Below are positions 25,660 to 36,343 of a stretch of 64,000 nt of DNA, piece after piece. Under the pieces are notes generated by a model, which was given only the letters and a program-made list of their open reading frames with translations, did not search any database and was not told the DNA's origin. Every line of letters begins with the position of its first letter. The first letter of the stretch is position 1. Source of the stretch: Manduca sexta (Eukaryota; Arthropoda; Insecta; Lepidoptera; Sphingidae); assembly GCF_014839805.1 (NCBI RefSeq), contig NC_051142.1:20182589-20246588 (forward strand). Reading direction: 5' to 3'. The translations under genes and the position numbers were made by a program.

Positions 25660-26884
25660 AGCCTGGTCGAGCCGAGGCTACGTCTTGTCCGATGGTGTGC
25701 TATACCGATACGGCCCCGAGGCGGATGGAGAAGAGAGCGCCTGTTTGGTTGTCCCACAGCACGAGCGAGAGAAGGTCTTACTGGACTTCCATAATGCACC
25801 GACAGCTGGTCACTTAGGTGTTGATCGCACCTACATGCGTTTAAGCACCAGGTACTTTTGGCCAGGGATGAAAGCGCAGATCGCTACCCACGTAAGAGGC
25901 TGTGTCGACTGTCAAAGATATAAGGTCGACAATCGAAAGCCCGCTGGTCTCTTGCAGACCCCGGCGATGAGTCGTCGTTTCGAGGTGATGTCTGTAGATC
26001 TGTTCGGACCACTTCCTCAGACAACCAGCGGTAACCGCTGGATCCTTATAGTTGAAGACGTATGCTCCCGCTGGGTGGAGTTGTTCGCGTTGAAGGCTGC
26101 CACGAGCGCAGACGCCGCGAAGACGCTCACCCAAGAAGTTTTCCTACGCTACGGCGTCCCGCGACGCATGATTAGCGACAACGGGGTTCAGTTTATGAGC
26201 GAAGTGATGCAGCAGGCATGCCACGCACTAGGCATCAAACAAGACTTGACACCGCTGTACCACCCCGAAGCTAACCCCATCGAACGTAAGAACCGAGATT
26301 TGAAGCCTCAGCTCGCCATACTCGTTGGCCAGGATCATGCATCCTGGGATGAACATATTGCAGCAATACGGTTCGCGATGAATTCCGCCGTCACGGCAAG
26401 TACCGGTCACTCGCCCGCATATTTGACTTTTGGCCGCGAACTCCGAGCTCCGGCCGATGTTCTCGACGACATGAGGGCAATAATAAGTAGCGAGATAGCC
26501 CACACCGCTATAACACCATATCTGAAGAGACTATCCTGCGTCCTCGTGGAAGCGCGCGACGTCCACGAGAAGGCGCAAGCAGCTCAAAAGTTGCACGCCG
26601 ACCAAGGTCGCCGCCCTGCGCCAGATTACAAGGCGGGCGACTTCGTATTACTGAAGACGCAAGGCTTGAACAATACGGATCGGGGTCACTCCTCTAAATT
26701 TGTGCCCCGCAGAGATGGGCCGTACAGGATAAAGAGCGTGACGAGTCCTACCACGTACCGTCTGGAAAGCCTCACCGGCGAAGATATTGGCAAGTACCAC
26801 TCCTCGCACCTCTCGCCGTATGTCGGTCCCGTGATTGCGCCTGTTAGGGGAAAGCGACGTCGCGGTAGGCCGCGGAAGGTTTAG
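25660..26884 (+). CDS. gypsy integrase
   Basis: The N-terminal HHCC zinc finger shows as H(NAPTAG)H and CVDCQ. The DDE core has Asp at 25997-25999 (VDLFGPL), Asp at 26177-26179 (SDNGVQF) and Glu at 26282-26284 (ANPIERKNR). There are 34 residues between the last two, one fewer than the usual 35. The ANP-ER form is common in insect gypsy integrases. The C-terminal part has a GDFVLL start and ends in a basic GKRRRGRPRK tail. Stop at 26882-26884. Confidence 0.92.
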
Positions 26885-26920
26885 TGGCTAGTCCAAACGC
26901 GAGGGCGCTATGTTTGAACT

Positions 26921-26932
26921 AGAGGGGGAGAT
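26921..26932 (+). other. polypurine tract
   Basis: AGAGGGGGAGAT stands directly before the TG that opens the 3' LTR. This is the expected place and composition for the plus-strand primer of reverse transcription. Confidence 0.85.
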
Positions 26933-27270
26933 TGTAGCGCGCTCAAGGACATTCGGCGCGAAGCCGAGTCGAATGTACTTGTAGCGTGCCGCCGTAAGCG
27001 CCCGAACAGTCCCGACACCTCCCGAACCCTCGCTCGGCAGTCCCGCGACCCGCGCCGCACGCGCCGCGATCGCCCGAGCCGCGGCGCGCTCCGTCGCCGC
27101 GGCTCGTCAGTCGGCCCGCAGCTACGCAACGCGCGAATACGTTCCGTCCGTTGCATTGTAACAATCGTAGTTTGTATCGTTAACTGTACTTGCGTTGTAT
27201 TTCAACATTAAAGTGTTTAGACCTTACTCCCGTTTTTTCCTCATAATATATGCCACCAGACTATATTATA
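26933..27270 (+). repeat. 3' LTR of the gypsy element (338 bp)
   Basis: Same sequence as the 5' LTR apart from a 1-base and a 2-base deletion. I saw no substitutions in the side-by-side reading. It follows the polypurine tract directly and is followed by the ATAG duplication at 27271-27274. Confidence 0.96.
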
Positions 27271-27599
27271 ATAGTAATTAAGAAAGGACAGAAAGTAAAA
27301 TTTGTTAAAAAAATAAACATAATATTCAGTAGGTATTTATCGATATGAAGAAAAGTTTCGCAAATGTCTTGAAACGCGGAGAAGGAAGTTTCCAACTTCA
27401 GAAAATGTAGGTAACATTTCCACAGCACAAAGCGTTTCAAACGGATATACCTCGACATGAAAAGCTGGAAAATTGCCTGCGTATGAAACGTCTTTGGCGT
27501 CCTGTCGGTTTTATATTTGTTTTATTGTAACAAGTGAGTTTTTTATTTGAATTTCAGATTTTATTTGAATACTGTATTATTATTTTGTTTTAAGTTATG

Positions 27600-27690
27600 A
27601 CTCAACACGATAGACCGGATGACCAACATCTCAGTCCGCCCCGTAACCACAAAGGCTGTAAAGTCTTCGAAATCTCAGGAGAAAATTATA
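27600..27690 (-). repeat. Family E fragment
   Basis: TCTCAGTCCGCCCCGTAACC and AAGTCTTCGAAATCTCAGGA are a worn reverse copy of the central family E sequence, next to the 3' LTR flank. Confidence 0.5.
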
Positions 27691-27744
27691 ATATAAAGTA
27701 TAAAAATCCATAAATAGTTTTATTTTAATAAACACAATAGGCTA

Positions 27745-27824
27745 GCAGTGGTGAAGGATCTATATAACCCGATTCCTGCTGGCTTCCGTTTCGTAATTTA
27801 TGTAAAATCTAATTATCTTTAAAA
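27745..27824 (+). repeat. Repeat H copy, left flank of SINE family 2
   Basis: ATCTATATAACCCGATTCCT, GCTGGCTTCCGTTTCGTAAT and AATCTAATTATCTTTAAA match 13415-13485. The right remainder lies after the SINE (AATTATCATTAGAACAATTT). Confidence 0.7.
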
Positions 27825-28155
27825 GCGGCGATGGCCTAGTTGGTTGTGGAACGGACTGCTGAGACAAATGTCCGCAGGTTCGAAACCCAAGATCACACAC
27901 CACTGACTTTTCTAAAAAAAAATGATGTGTGTATTTTTTGGAAATTATCGCTTGCTTCAACGGTGAAGGAAAACATCGTGAAGAAACCTGCATACCTGAG
28001 TTCTCTATAGGACTATCGAGGGTGTGTGAAATCTACCAATCCGCACTAGGCCAGCGTGGTGGACTAAGGCCTAATCCCTCTCAGTAGAAGAGGAGGCCCG
28101 TGCCCAGCAGTGTGACAGTATATAATACAGGGCTGATATTATTATTATTATTAAT
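27825..28155 (+). mobile_element. tRNA-derived SINE, family 2, full-length copy
   Basis: The head shows a polymerase III A box (TGGCCTAGTTGG, 27832) and B box (GGTTCGAAACC, near 27888). A body follows that contains the phrase GCCCGTGCCCAGCAGTG, and the element ends in an ATT-repeat tail (28135-28154). It is flanked by a 15-bp target duplication with a few mismatches (TAATTATCTTTAAAA before; TAATTATCATTAGAA after). The same flanking sequence without the SINE occurs at 13425-13500, which confirms the insertion point. Confidence 0.9.
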
Positions 28156-28470
28156 TATCATTAGAACAATTTGCCGACCGCATTTATGCATATTAGTTCT
28201 TATTTGTTATGTCGGGTTACCTTTCGGTAAACTTTACCTTTCGCCAATGCAGCCTAAGGCTGTTTGTAACTCTCGAACTCTTTGCGGATTCGATCCGTTC
28301 TAATGGCATGTATTCTGATTATTTTGTGTTTTTACCTCTACATTAATGTAGGAATCTTATGGTCTCGTTAAGACCGCACTGTTTTTTTTAATGGAACTAT
28401 AATTTTAATTATGTAATACAATATAATGTATGATAAGTATTATTCTTTTCACATCGCTCATTCATATAAA

Positions 28471-28770
28471 CACTCGCACATTCACCCATTTTATCTCTCA
28501 AGGGCAGAGGCATAACTTGTGCACCAATTTTCTGCCATGTATAAGTATTCTAGCAATTATTAAAATTTATATCTTGTGGTTATAAGTTACATACCCTTTA
28601 TATTATAAAAGGGGCCGCAACCGTGTCCTCGGCACAGTCATCATAGTGATTTAATTACAAAGTTACCTACTGCATTCACAGTAAATAAAGTGTACAACCA
28701 ATAAGTAGTGAGCTTTCTTTCACATATACCTATATACCATCTCATGATGCGATAGGTGGGTACATAACCT
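28471..28770 (-). repeat. Broken SINE family 1 copy
   Basis: CAAGGGCAGAGGCATAACTT at 28499 and TCTCATGATGCGATAGGTGG at 28739 match two parts of family 1, separated by unrelated sequence. Either an insertion split an old copy or these are two fragments. Confidence 0.45.
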
Positions 28771-28849
28771 TATATTCATATAAAATAAGGATTACATTAC
28801 TAAATGTAGATAAATAATTATGACAATCTCTGATTGCCTAAACGGTAAA

Positions 28850-29025
28850 AAGTCCAATGATTTCTTAGGTTAACGTTAATGTTAAACATTGAAATAAAAC
28901 TACTTTTCGGATTTTTAAATTATTTTCTCGTGACATTTCGATGACTTCATATTCACGGGAGGAAAATGCTGGTCGTTCAAAAAGGAAAGTTACAATAACT
29001 ACCTATATATTACATTATTTTAATT
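28850..29025 (+). repeat. Family E copy, worn
   Basis: ATGATTTCTTAGGTTAACGT, TAATGTTAAACATTGAAAT and ACTACTTTTCGGATTTTTA mark the left end. The body hallmark is degraded (TCTCGTGACATTTCGATGAC). Confidence 0.68.
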
Positions 29026-29787
29026 ATGGAAAAATCTTAATTTTTTTTTTAATAGGCCCCTAGATCTTTATATTACAATACATCACAGAGAATGCGTGTA
29101 AAACTTCTTAATCCTTCTCTTTAAACGAGTATTCTTCGTGCAAAACTAGGAAAAAAATATTACCTGAAAGTGCAAAATATTTTAAGTCTAAAGTTAAGCT
29201 AAAAAGCAATTTTCTGTTTCCAGTTAGTGTTTAACTTCGCAAAATGGAAGAGTATTTTCAAGTTTCATAAGTAAAATGGTACAAAAAGCATTTAGAAGTA
29301 GGCAATATTGAAATGTTCAGCATTTAGCGTCTATTATATTATCTCTATATAAATTCTATTTGGCATAAGACGAATACAAAAGTCTCAATACCAAACTATG
29401 CTTCGAAATACATAATCAGTCTTACTTATAAAAAAACTCGCAAAGCTTAGTTAAAATACAAATTTACTCGATTAGCTGTAAGTCAAAACCCGCCATCTTG
29501 CCTCTTAATTAGGTTTAAACCAAGAACCGGTGATGTTTTTGACAGCTATTTAAGCAATTCTTAACCACCTCTTAACGCAAAAGCAAGTTTATGAGTAAAT
29601 ATCTATATCTACATTATATGTCGGATAACATTTACAAATGTAATGATACAAGCTCTTTGTCCTATATTTTATATAACTTATTGATAATTCGATCAAGCCA
29701 TTCGCCTAATAGGCGTTACTGCCCTCAAACAGCAACAAACTTAAACATAAATACAACACACTGAAAATTATCCCAAAATAAGAATAA

Positions 29788-29983
29788 TAAGTCCTGTATT
29801 ATATACTGTCCCACTGCTGGGCACGAAGCTCTTCTACTGCAAGGGATTAGGGTTAAGTCGACCACGATGGCCTAGAACGGATTAGCAAACATCACATACC
29901 CTTAAAATTTCTATAGATTACTTTTCAGATATCCAGGTTTTCTCACGATTTTCCTACACCGTTATAATCCACCAATGATACCA
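29788..29983 (-). repeat. SINE family 2, tail half
   Basis: AAGTCCTGTATTATATACTG then CCACTGCTGGGCACGAAGCT match the tail and body. The tRNA head is absent; the right part runs into other sequence near 29983. Confidence 0.75.
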
Positions 29984-30288
29984 GGCAATCCTAAAATACC
30001 CGCTAAACGAATTGCCAATCCCGTTTGCGACAGAAACCACGCAACAAAGAGACAACAATAACGCCAGGGAACTGACGAGCCAACAATGGGCGGCCCACTT
30101 ACCATGTGTTGCCGGACGAGCGGATATCGACGCGTCGGGCATTCTGAAGCTGATATTATTGGAATGAAGGATGTTGACGTCTGTTAATTATTTTTTTCAT
30201 TATGGCCAAGTTATGCGTATTTGTTCAGTATTGCCTTCTTGACTTAAGGCAGATTCCGATAAACTTTTCCAATCACTTTAATAGAAAC

Positions 30289-31212
30289 TAGTGATGTAAC
30301 GAATGTCATTTTTTGAATATTCGCGAATGCGAATGCGAATGCGAATATCTGCTACTGACATTCGCGAATGCGAATGCGAATGTTTAGTTTTTGTTCAAAT
30401 TTGGCGCCAATTTTCTATGATGATTATCTAAATTTTATTATTATCTAAGATGATAGTTATCTAAACATTAGAAAGTTGTGTAAAGACTGATAAAAAAATT
30501 ATAGAAGAATTTGTTTTTGTTTCTTTCAATTGCTTTTAATTTCTTAGTTGCTAATGTGTTACAAGTTCTAATGAGAATTACATTTTTAAGCTTTATCAAA
30601 GTAAACGAAATAATTTTGTTTATTTTTAAAGTTTAATATTCCTCTACTCAAGTTTAATTACTAACTTAAAAACATGGTAAAACTAGTTAATTAATTGGTA
30701 TGTTTTAAGAAAGAGAGGTATTTTTCTTTAAGAGTCTATAATTTTTTGTTTGTTTGTTTAGACTATATTTACAGTTTATTGTAGAAGAATATTGTTTTAG
30801 TTTAGATTTTGATTTTATTAACCTACTATTACACACACACACAGTATTACGAATATTATCTCGGAAGGGGTATGCAGAGGTGCAACCAGGGCAACCACTT
30901 TTCGCCAAGTGTGTTCCGTCTAATAGTGTGACAGGGGCGAGCCTATCGCCATGTCGGGCACAAATTTCACACTCCGGGCTGATACTGAGCAGAAAAACCC
31001 AAATATCACTTTGCCCGATCCGGGATTCGAACCCAGGACCTTAGAGCGCTGCCGTACCGCACATGCAGTAGAACCATGCCACCGAGGCAGTCTACTATTA
31101 TCTTCAAAAATTTTTTTCTGATATTGACATTCGCAAAACATTCGCAGAAATTTTGCGAATGCGAATGCGAATGCGAATATCCAAAAATATACGAATATTC
31201 GTTACATCGCTA
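30289..31212. mobile_element. Non-autonomous hAT-like element with GCGAAT arrays (924 bp)
   Basis: Terminal inverted repeats TAGTGATGTAACGAAT (30289) and, on the other strand, TAGCGATGTAACGAAT (ending 31212) differ at one base. A perfect 8-bp duplication ATAGAAAC flanks them (30281-30288 and 31213-31220). Eight-base duplications and TAGNG-type ends are typical of hAT elements. There is no transposase. Just inside both ends are short tandem arrays of the hexamer GCGAAT (30322-30381 and 31158-31180). A SINE is nested at 30832-31091, so the hAT element itself is about 655 bp. Confidence 0.9.
30832..31091 (-). mobile_element. tRNA-derived SINE (family 1) nested in the hAT element
   Basis: On the minus strand the sequence starts with a tRNA-like head and has a perfect polymerase III B box (GGTTCGAATCC) near 31020-31035. 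It ends in a TG-rich tail (the CACACACACA run at 30831-30842). A 9-bp duplication CTACTATTA flanks it (30823-30831 and 31092-31100). The same sequence occurs at 5847-6099 and in decayed form elsewhere. Confidence 0.88.
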
Positions 31213-31457
31213 ATAGAAACCTATCCAAATAAGCCACTTTATTCTGATTGGTACTTTATCGTTATGGACCTGGCAGTAGCGAATAAAATCGTTTCTAGGA
31301 ATTAGCTGTTACTTGTTAGAGACATATGGGCTATGGACTAAAAAGTGTCGACTCTTCGGTCAGGTCGCGCAGCATTTTGTATAGTTTGCTGACATGACTA
31401 CCTCGTGTCTGGGTTCCCAGGATATTGGCGTCAACCACGCGATAATCGTAAAAATAA

Positions 31458-31745
31458 AACCGAAATGTTTCAATAACGTGCTTGAAAAAAATAGTTGCGC
31501 TGACCACATTGGAGTTGAATATAGACAAGCAGAATGAGTGGCGTAACTATCCTTTTATGCAGCCGGCGCGAGCTTATGTAACTGCGCCCATGCGTGACCC
31601 AAAATTTGGTCCAGGGCTGGTCAAATTGCGCCCCTTCAGGGACTACGCCTTGTGCTTGGGCACCGCTGGAATCACAGAAGTTACAATGAACAAAACCAGC
31701 TTTCCTCCAGTGTCAGTGGTCCAAAATGTGAGGAATCACGTTGCG
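31458..31745 (+). other. Unidentified protein-like open frame broken by the LINE
   Basis: Between a stop at 31455 and the LINE there is an open frame of about 95 codons with good coding appearance (QPARAYVTAPMRDPKFGPG, LVKLRPFRDYALCLGT, KTSFPPVSVVQNVRNHVA). Rejoined across the LINE it would run only a few more codons (SNFLDTC) to a stop. I do not recognise it. It could be the last exon of a host gene, a decayed retrocopy, part of an older transposon, or chance. The opposite strand also has a shorter open frame (31331-31528). The LINE happens to be in the same frame, so the two now read as one 238-codon chimera. Confidence 0.35.
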
Positions 31746-32298
31746 CAGGGGGCGTTCAATCGCGGGCAGAGTCTGGCCCCAAAGGAGGTGGAGGCCATGA
31801 AGGCCTCTCTACGGCAAGCCGCCGTGGAGGAGTGGCGTCTCAGGCTGGAGGCCCCGTCAGCGGGGCTCCGGACTATCGCGGCAGTGCGTCCTGTCTTTGC
31901 CGAGTGGCTGGACAGGCGCCACGGCGTGGCAACATTTCGCCTGACGCAGGTACTCACCGGGCATGGCTGCGTCGGTGAGTATCTGTGTCAGATAGTAGGG
32001 GTAGAGGAGTCTGCCGTGTGTCACCATTGTGACAACTGCCCGCGCGATACGGCCCAACACACGTTGGAGTCTTGCCCAGCCTGGGACGAGGAGCGCAGCG
32101 CTCTCGTTTCAGTTGTCGGAGGAGACCTCGCTGCCGGCTGTGATCGCTTCCATGGTCGGCAGCCGGGAGGCCTGGCGTGCGTTGGCCCACTTCTGTAAGG
32201 TGGTCCTCTCGCAGAAGGAGAGTGCCGAGAGGGATCGGGAGAGAGAGGATCCCTCCCGTCGTCAGAGGAGACGTAGGAGGCGCCGGGTGGACGACTGA
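31746..32298 (+). pseudogene. LINE pol C-terminus with one frameshift
   Basis: The frame reads VEEWRLRLEAPSAGLRT, then FRLTQVLTGHGCVGEYLC, then the finger CHHCDNCPRDTAQHTLESC with PAW after it. These are the C-terminal region and CCHC motif of R1/TRAS-type LINE proteins. Near 32125 one base appears missing: the homologous frame moves to LPAVIASMVGSREAWRALAH and ends in an Arg-rich tail at TGA near 32298. The piece is a dead 5'-truncated copy. Confidence 0.85.
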
Positions 32299-32876
32299 CC
32301 GGCGTCTCCCGCCCTGTGGATTGGGGGCGTTTGGAGAATTTCACCACGGTATCCCCTGCCTGTCGTAAAGGCGACTAATAGGGGCCACGATGGGGTCGTC
32401 GGCGGGCAGCAGGGGCTGTCCGCCCTAGTGCATTTTGTGCGTCTTTGCACAATTTTCGGCTGACCCCGGGATGGACGGCAGTGTGCAGTTGGCCTCATGC
32501 TGCCGTAGACGCCGAGGGCGTCCTTCGGTGCGTGGGGCTCCTGAGCCCCTCCCCCCACAGGAGACGGGCCGCACTAGGCGGCACCGCGCTGGGGCGGCTG
32601 TGGAAGCAAACTTAGACATTTCCGTCAGAGGAAGCTCGCAGTCGTCCCTGATGCGCCGAAGAGGGCCACCGCGGAGTTTTAGTTGCTATGCCGTGCGTTG
32701 TATATAGGTTAGGGACTCGGCCCGGCGGTCGCCTGAAGGTCGACATCAAATCCAGGCGGCGCAATGCCGGGTCGTAAGGCACGGTGACCCCAACATAACC
32801 GCTCAGTCGCCCCCCACGAAGGCTGAGCGGTAGTCATAAGACACTTTCTCCGCGAAAACAAAAAAAAAAAAAAAAA
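31746..32876 (+). mobile_element. 5'-truncated R1-clade-like LINE with poly(A) tail
   Basis: A perfect 15-bp direct repeat, AGGAATCACGTTGCG, lies at 31731-31745 and again at 32876-32890, just after a run of 17 A (32860-32876). This is a target-site duplication from target-primed reverse transcription. The body holds the last part of the pol frame and a G+C-rich 3' UTR of about 560 bases. It is strongly truncated at the 5' end. Assignment to the R1 clade rests on the C-terminal pattern FRLTQVLTGHGCVGEYLC and the Cys-His finger; I could not search. Confidence 0.9.
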
Positions 32877-33649
32877 GGAATCACGTTGCGTCCAATTTTC
32901 TTGACACTTGCTAGATGTCCATTACTTAGAACACAAAGACTTATTGCTACGCATAGACTGACGCCAAACACGTTCCCATATAAAAAAAAATACCACAGCT
33001 ATATAAGTATATGTAGCTAATTCGTCGAATTCCACTATTAGGTATTATAAGTGTTGTGTGGCACTTCTGACTTATCATCACTTATCATCCTAGATTATCA
33101 TCTCATAAAGTTAACCAATTACCCCAATTTTGTCCTTCATACCATATTCCATTTATTTTCTTATCGCTAGATCTCATACATGTACCTTAGCTGTTGTACC
33201 AAATTTGCTAAAAGTATTCTGAAAAATCTTCCTATTTTCCTGGTTATTTGCATTCACACGAGGCCAGCCCATCTCTCCACATTCAAATAAACAAAACAAA
33301 TATATTAGCAATACGCGCGACAATAATTTTGCGCCATAAACATCGTTGGGGTAAATAAGTATTTATTTTATCTGCGTGGAGGCATTCATAAAGATTGGTG
33401 TGCCCTCTAATATCACGTCTTTTTAGGGAGAATTTGGATGCGCTCTGATACTGGTGTTGACAAAAAAACTGGATACTAGTCGAATCAAAAGTATAAAGTA
33501 ATCTAGCACTGCAACGTGATAATCGCGGGCTTACGAAGTTTTTTAACGGAGCGAAATCAAGTTATATCTGACAATCTTGTTAGACCTCAGTTATTGTTGT
33601 TACGTTTTAGGACATCTTATATTTCAATAAGTCTTTGCTATGCTCAAGA

Positions 33650-33835
33650 CCGTCTAGATAGGTACTATCGTAATGTCTATTTCTACCATCAAGCACCAGT
33701 GTGCATGCACTGTTGTGTTCCGGTTGGAAGGTCATTCTAATTAACCGGCGTAATTACTAGGTGCTGTGAGACTTAGCATTTCATGACTCAGTGTTACGAG
33801 TGCCAGCAGTAATAAGTTTTTCGAAGTTCTATGTG
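33650..33835 (+). repeat. Dispersed repeat D copy, worn
   Basis: TAATGTCTATTTCTACCATC, TGTTCCGGTTGGAAGGTCAT and GAGACTTAGCATTTCATGAC follow repeat D; the right part is lost. Confidence 0.6.
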
Positions 33836-36017
33836 GTCTTGGAAGACATGTTCGTTTTGTCATACAATAAAAAAAAATTAAAGCAATTTTCTTCCTCTTA
33901 ATTTCATATTTTCCACCAACACCAAGATCATATTCAGGCGAATCTAAAACCTCATTAATTAATCCAGCATGATATAAATTACTACTAATACTTCACAAAA
34001 ACGAAGGACACATAAAAAGTTCTGTAATTCAAACGGTATATTTTGCGGTTCGGCGAAAATCTATCCGAGAGTACTTTAACGAAACGCTAAGATCTCCGTA
34101 ATCTGATTAATGTTCGAAGTAATTAACCGTCAGACACCTTTTGAAGCCGCGATCTCGGCTTAGACTATCTATTTCTCTTTCATGTTGTGTTTATCTCTGT
34201 CTGTACTTTATTTTCATGACTAATAGACATTATTTACAGAGTTTAACTACGATAATAATGAGAAAGTTACCTTGGTTGAGGTGTACATTATTAAGTGCAA
34301 AAAATGTTACAGATTTTATTAGTACTACTTTTTAAATCAATGGGTTATTATTTAGCACATTTATAGAGATGAAGCCGCGAGTAAGACTTAGATACACATT
34401 ATATTTTTTTCCTTTGAGTACTTATTGGGGTAAGTCATTAAATTTTAATTGTATAATGTTTCTAATATATTTCTCTTTGTTTCATGTACCGTTCCTGTCA
34501 TGCAGAGCTCAACTCGAGTAAGTATTTTCATTCATTGTTTTCTTTCACTATTTAACAAACCGTTGTTAAAAGCGAAATTGCTTTAATAAAATGATGCCTT
34601 TGAAACAATGAAAAAACAAATTAAAAATACAATTTAGCTCTTACCATTTTACTAAAGTTTTAATATACGGAGTAAAAAATGAAAATAATATAATGCAGTT
34701 AGAATAAAAGCGTAATAATTTTGTCTACTTTCTTAGTTTTCGCTTAAAAAATTGTGTATGAATGAAAACAGACGAAGTGATTTCATAAAAAATAATAAAT
34801 ACTGATTTATGTGGAATTTGTTCCAAAATAAAATTTAGCTTTTCAAGTTAATTGCATTTTTTTATATTTCTTCTCTTTGACGTCTTCCGTTTTCCAACAC
34901 TCATCCGTCATTCACGCTCTCTTCTTTTATCTCGCTCACACACTTTAAATTTCATTCCAAGCATCACACTAACGTTCCATTCCCACATTTATATATCAAT
35001 TACTCAATGTATAAGTTACCCCATTGGTCTGGAGTCAGATTATTTTAGCTAAATATAACAACGTCCACAATTAATCCTTAGGTTGGCAACATCATTTTTT
35101 GTGCAGTTTTCGATGTGTAATAAGCACTTTCTATTACATTGTTGGAGCCTTTGTGTAATTAGCTCTCTCTTATATTGTTTGACCCTAAATCTTGGCGAAT
35201 TGTATGTACTCTAATATCTGTCCTTGTGGCTCTGCCCTGGGAAGTAAGTGTAAAATCTTATTAAAGTTCACATAACTATATACCAGATTCAATAGCATTA
35301 ACCAAAAAAATGTATATTAGTTCAACCAATCAGTCACATCAACACTCGTTTTCGCGTTCATTCCATCTGCATCAAAAGCTAAATTGCTCCCAACTACAAA
35401 ACCACACAAGCCCGCTAAACTACAGTCTCTATTAAGGTGCCAATTTATATCAGTGAAATAGGGGTCGCCATAACTTGTTACCAGCCTCGCATCCAGCTGC
35501 CAATAAATTATTCAATAATACGGAATCCAATATCTCAGCAGACCTCATTCTCGCATCGAGAGCACTTCCCTCTTCATTTGTTACATTAATCAGAAGATTT
35601 AGAGCATCCAGGCACTGGCTTTTGTAACCGTAAGTTAATTTTCAGTGCATAAGAGTAATGAGTCTGTGTAACAAGAAAATATGAAGCAAAATTTTCTTTT
35701 AACATTGAAAGATACAAGAATTGAAGTAAGAGTCTCTCTGATGCTAGACGATGTGCCAGTTGTAAAATGTAAAGCCTAGAGTTTTATGTATGTATTCTTA
35801 AGATTTTGTTAAATTTGCAATTAATTTCCCATGATTTGCCAAGCTTAATTTCTTCCTATTGTACAAGGTGTTCCATAAGAGAAGTACAGAAACGATCCAC
35901 ATTTAGCCAATATTATTTTGATGAAATCATTTTACATTAATTATAATTTAATACAGAATAAAGAAAACAAACCTTACAATTGATTCTTATGATTCATAAA
36001 AAGTGAAATTATTTAGA

Positions 36018-36081
36018 GTACACCTTATATGATAGGCGATAAGTCTATCGTCGTATAGACCTCAAACTCCAACACTGAAAA
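36018..36081 (-). repeat. SINE family 1 fragment
   Basis: ATATGATAGGCGATAAGTCT and ACCTCAAACTCC match the central part of family 1 in worn form. Confidence 0.4.
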
Positions 36082-36180
36082 TGTATCAATATTATTTAAT
36101 CAACGGTATTCCCACAAATTCTTATATAAAAATTTTATTAACCCTCAAAGTTAACAGCTCAAGAAAACTGCAACTAACTT

Positions 36181-36343
36181 CTATTTTCAAGAAACGATCG
36201 CAATCGCTTTTTTCGATCTATCTTAAAATCGGATCAATCAGAATAAACTTTTTTTGACATGCTTACAAATGAGTTATTTTGATTGGCTTTTTCTCGGAAC
36301 CAGATTAAAGGTTGAGATTGGGATCATTTATTGAAAAGGGCTG
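36181..36343 (-). mobile_element. Family F element (163 bp)
   Basis: CTATTTTCAAGAAACGATCG through GATCATTTATTGAAAAGGG, the reverse of the element at 60776 and of the same length. The internal segment TTGACATGCTTACAAATGAG also matches. Confidence 0.7.

Larger units (their letters stand above)
21949..27270 (+). mobile_element. Ty3/gypsy LTR retrotransposon, full length (5322 bp)
   Basis: A complete element: 5' LTR, primer-binding-site-like sequence, gag-protease-RT-RNase H-integrase, polypurine tract and 3' LTR. A 4-bp target duplication ATAG flanks it (21945-21948 and 27271-27274). The order RT-RNase H-integrase places it in Ty3/gypsy (Metaviridae). No envelope-like frame follows integrase; the stop at 26882 is about 50 bases before the 3' LTR. 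It is much richer in G+C than its surroundings. The LTRs agree except for 3 bases of deletion in the 3' copy, so insertion was recent. Nevertheless pol has three frame changes (near 24315, 25195 and 25640-25675), so this copy as read is not intact. It lies just downstream of an RTE-like LINE tail. Confidence 0.97.

Noticed and set aside
27830..27900. Candidate tRNA gene (A and B boxes)
   Set aside because: It is the tRNA-like head of SINE family 2: body and ATT tail follow and other copies exist. The cloverleaf was not supported.
30091..30131. Minus-strand 41-base segment between a TTCAG acceptor-like site and a GTAAGT donor (exon-like)
   Set aside because: No neighbouring exons, no recognisable peptide in any frame, and similar text occurs in worn repeats; GTAAGT alone is frequent by chance.
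30322..30381. GCGAAT tandem units as a simple microsatellite
   Set aside because: They occur at mirrored positions at both ends of a bounded hAT-like element, so they are part of its subterminal structure.
31331..31528. Minus-strand frame with text YRVVDANILG resembling the end of GMC oxidoreductases
   Set aside because: Only four or five residues are similar; the GMC signatures upstream are missing and the frame is closed by several stops.
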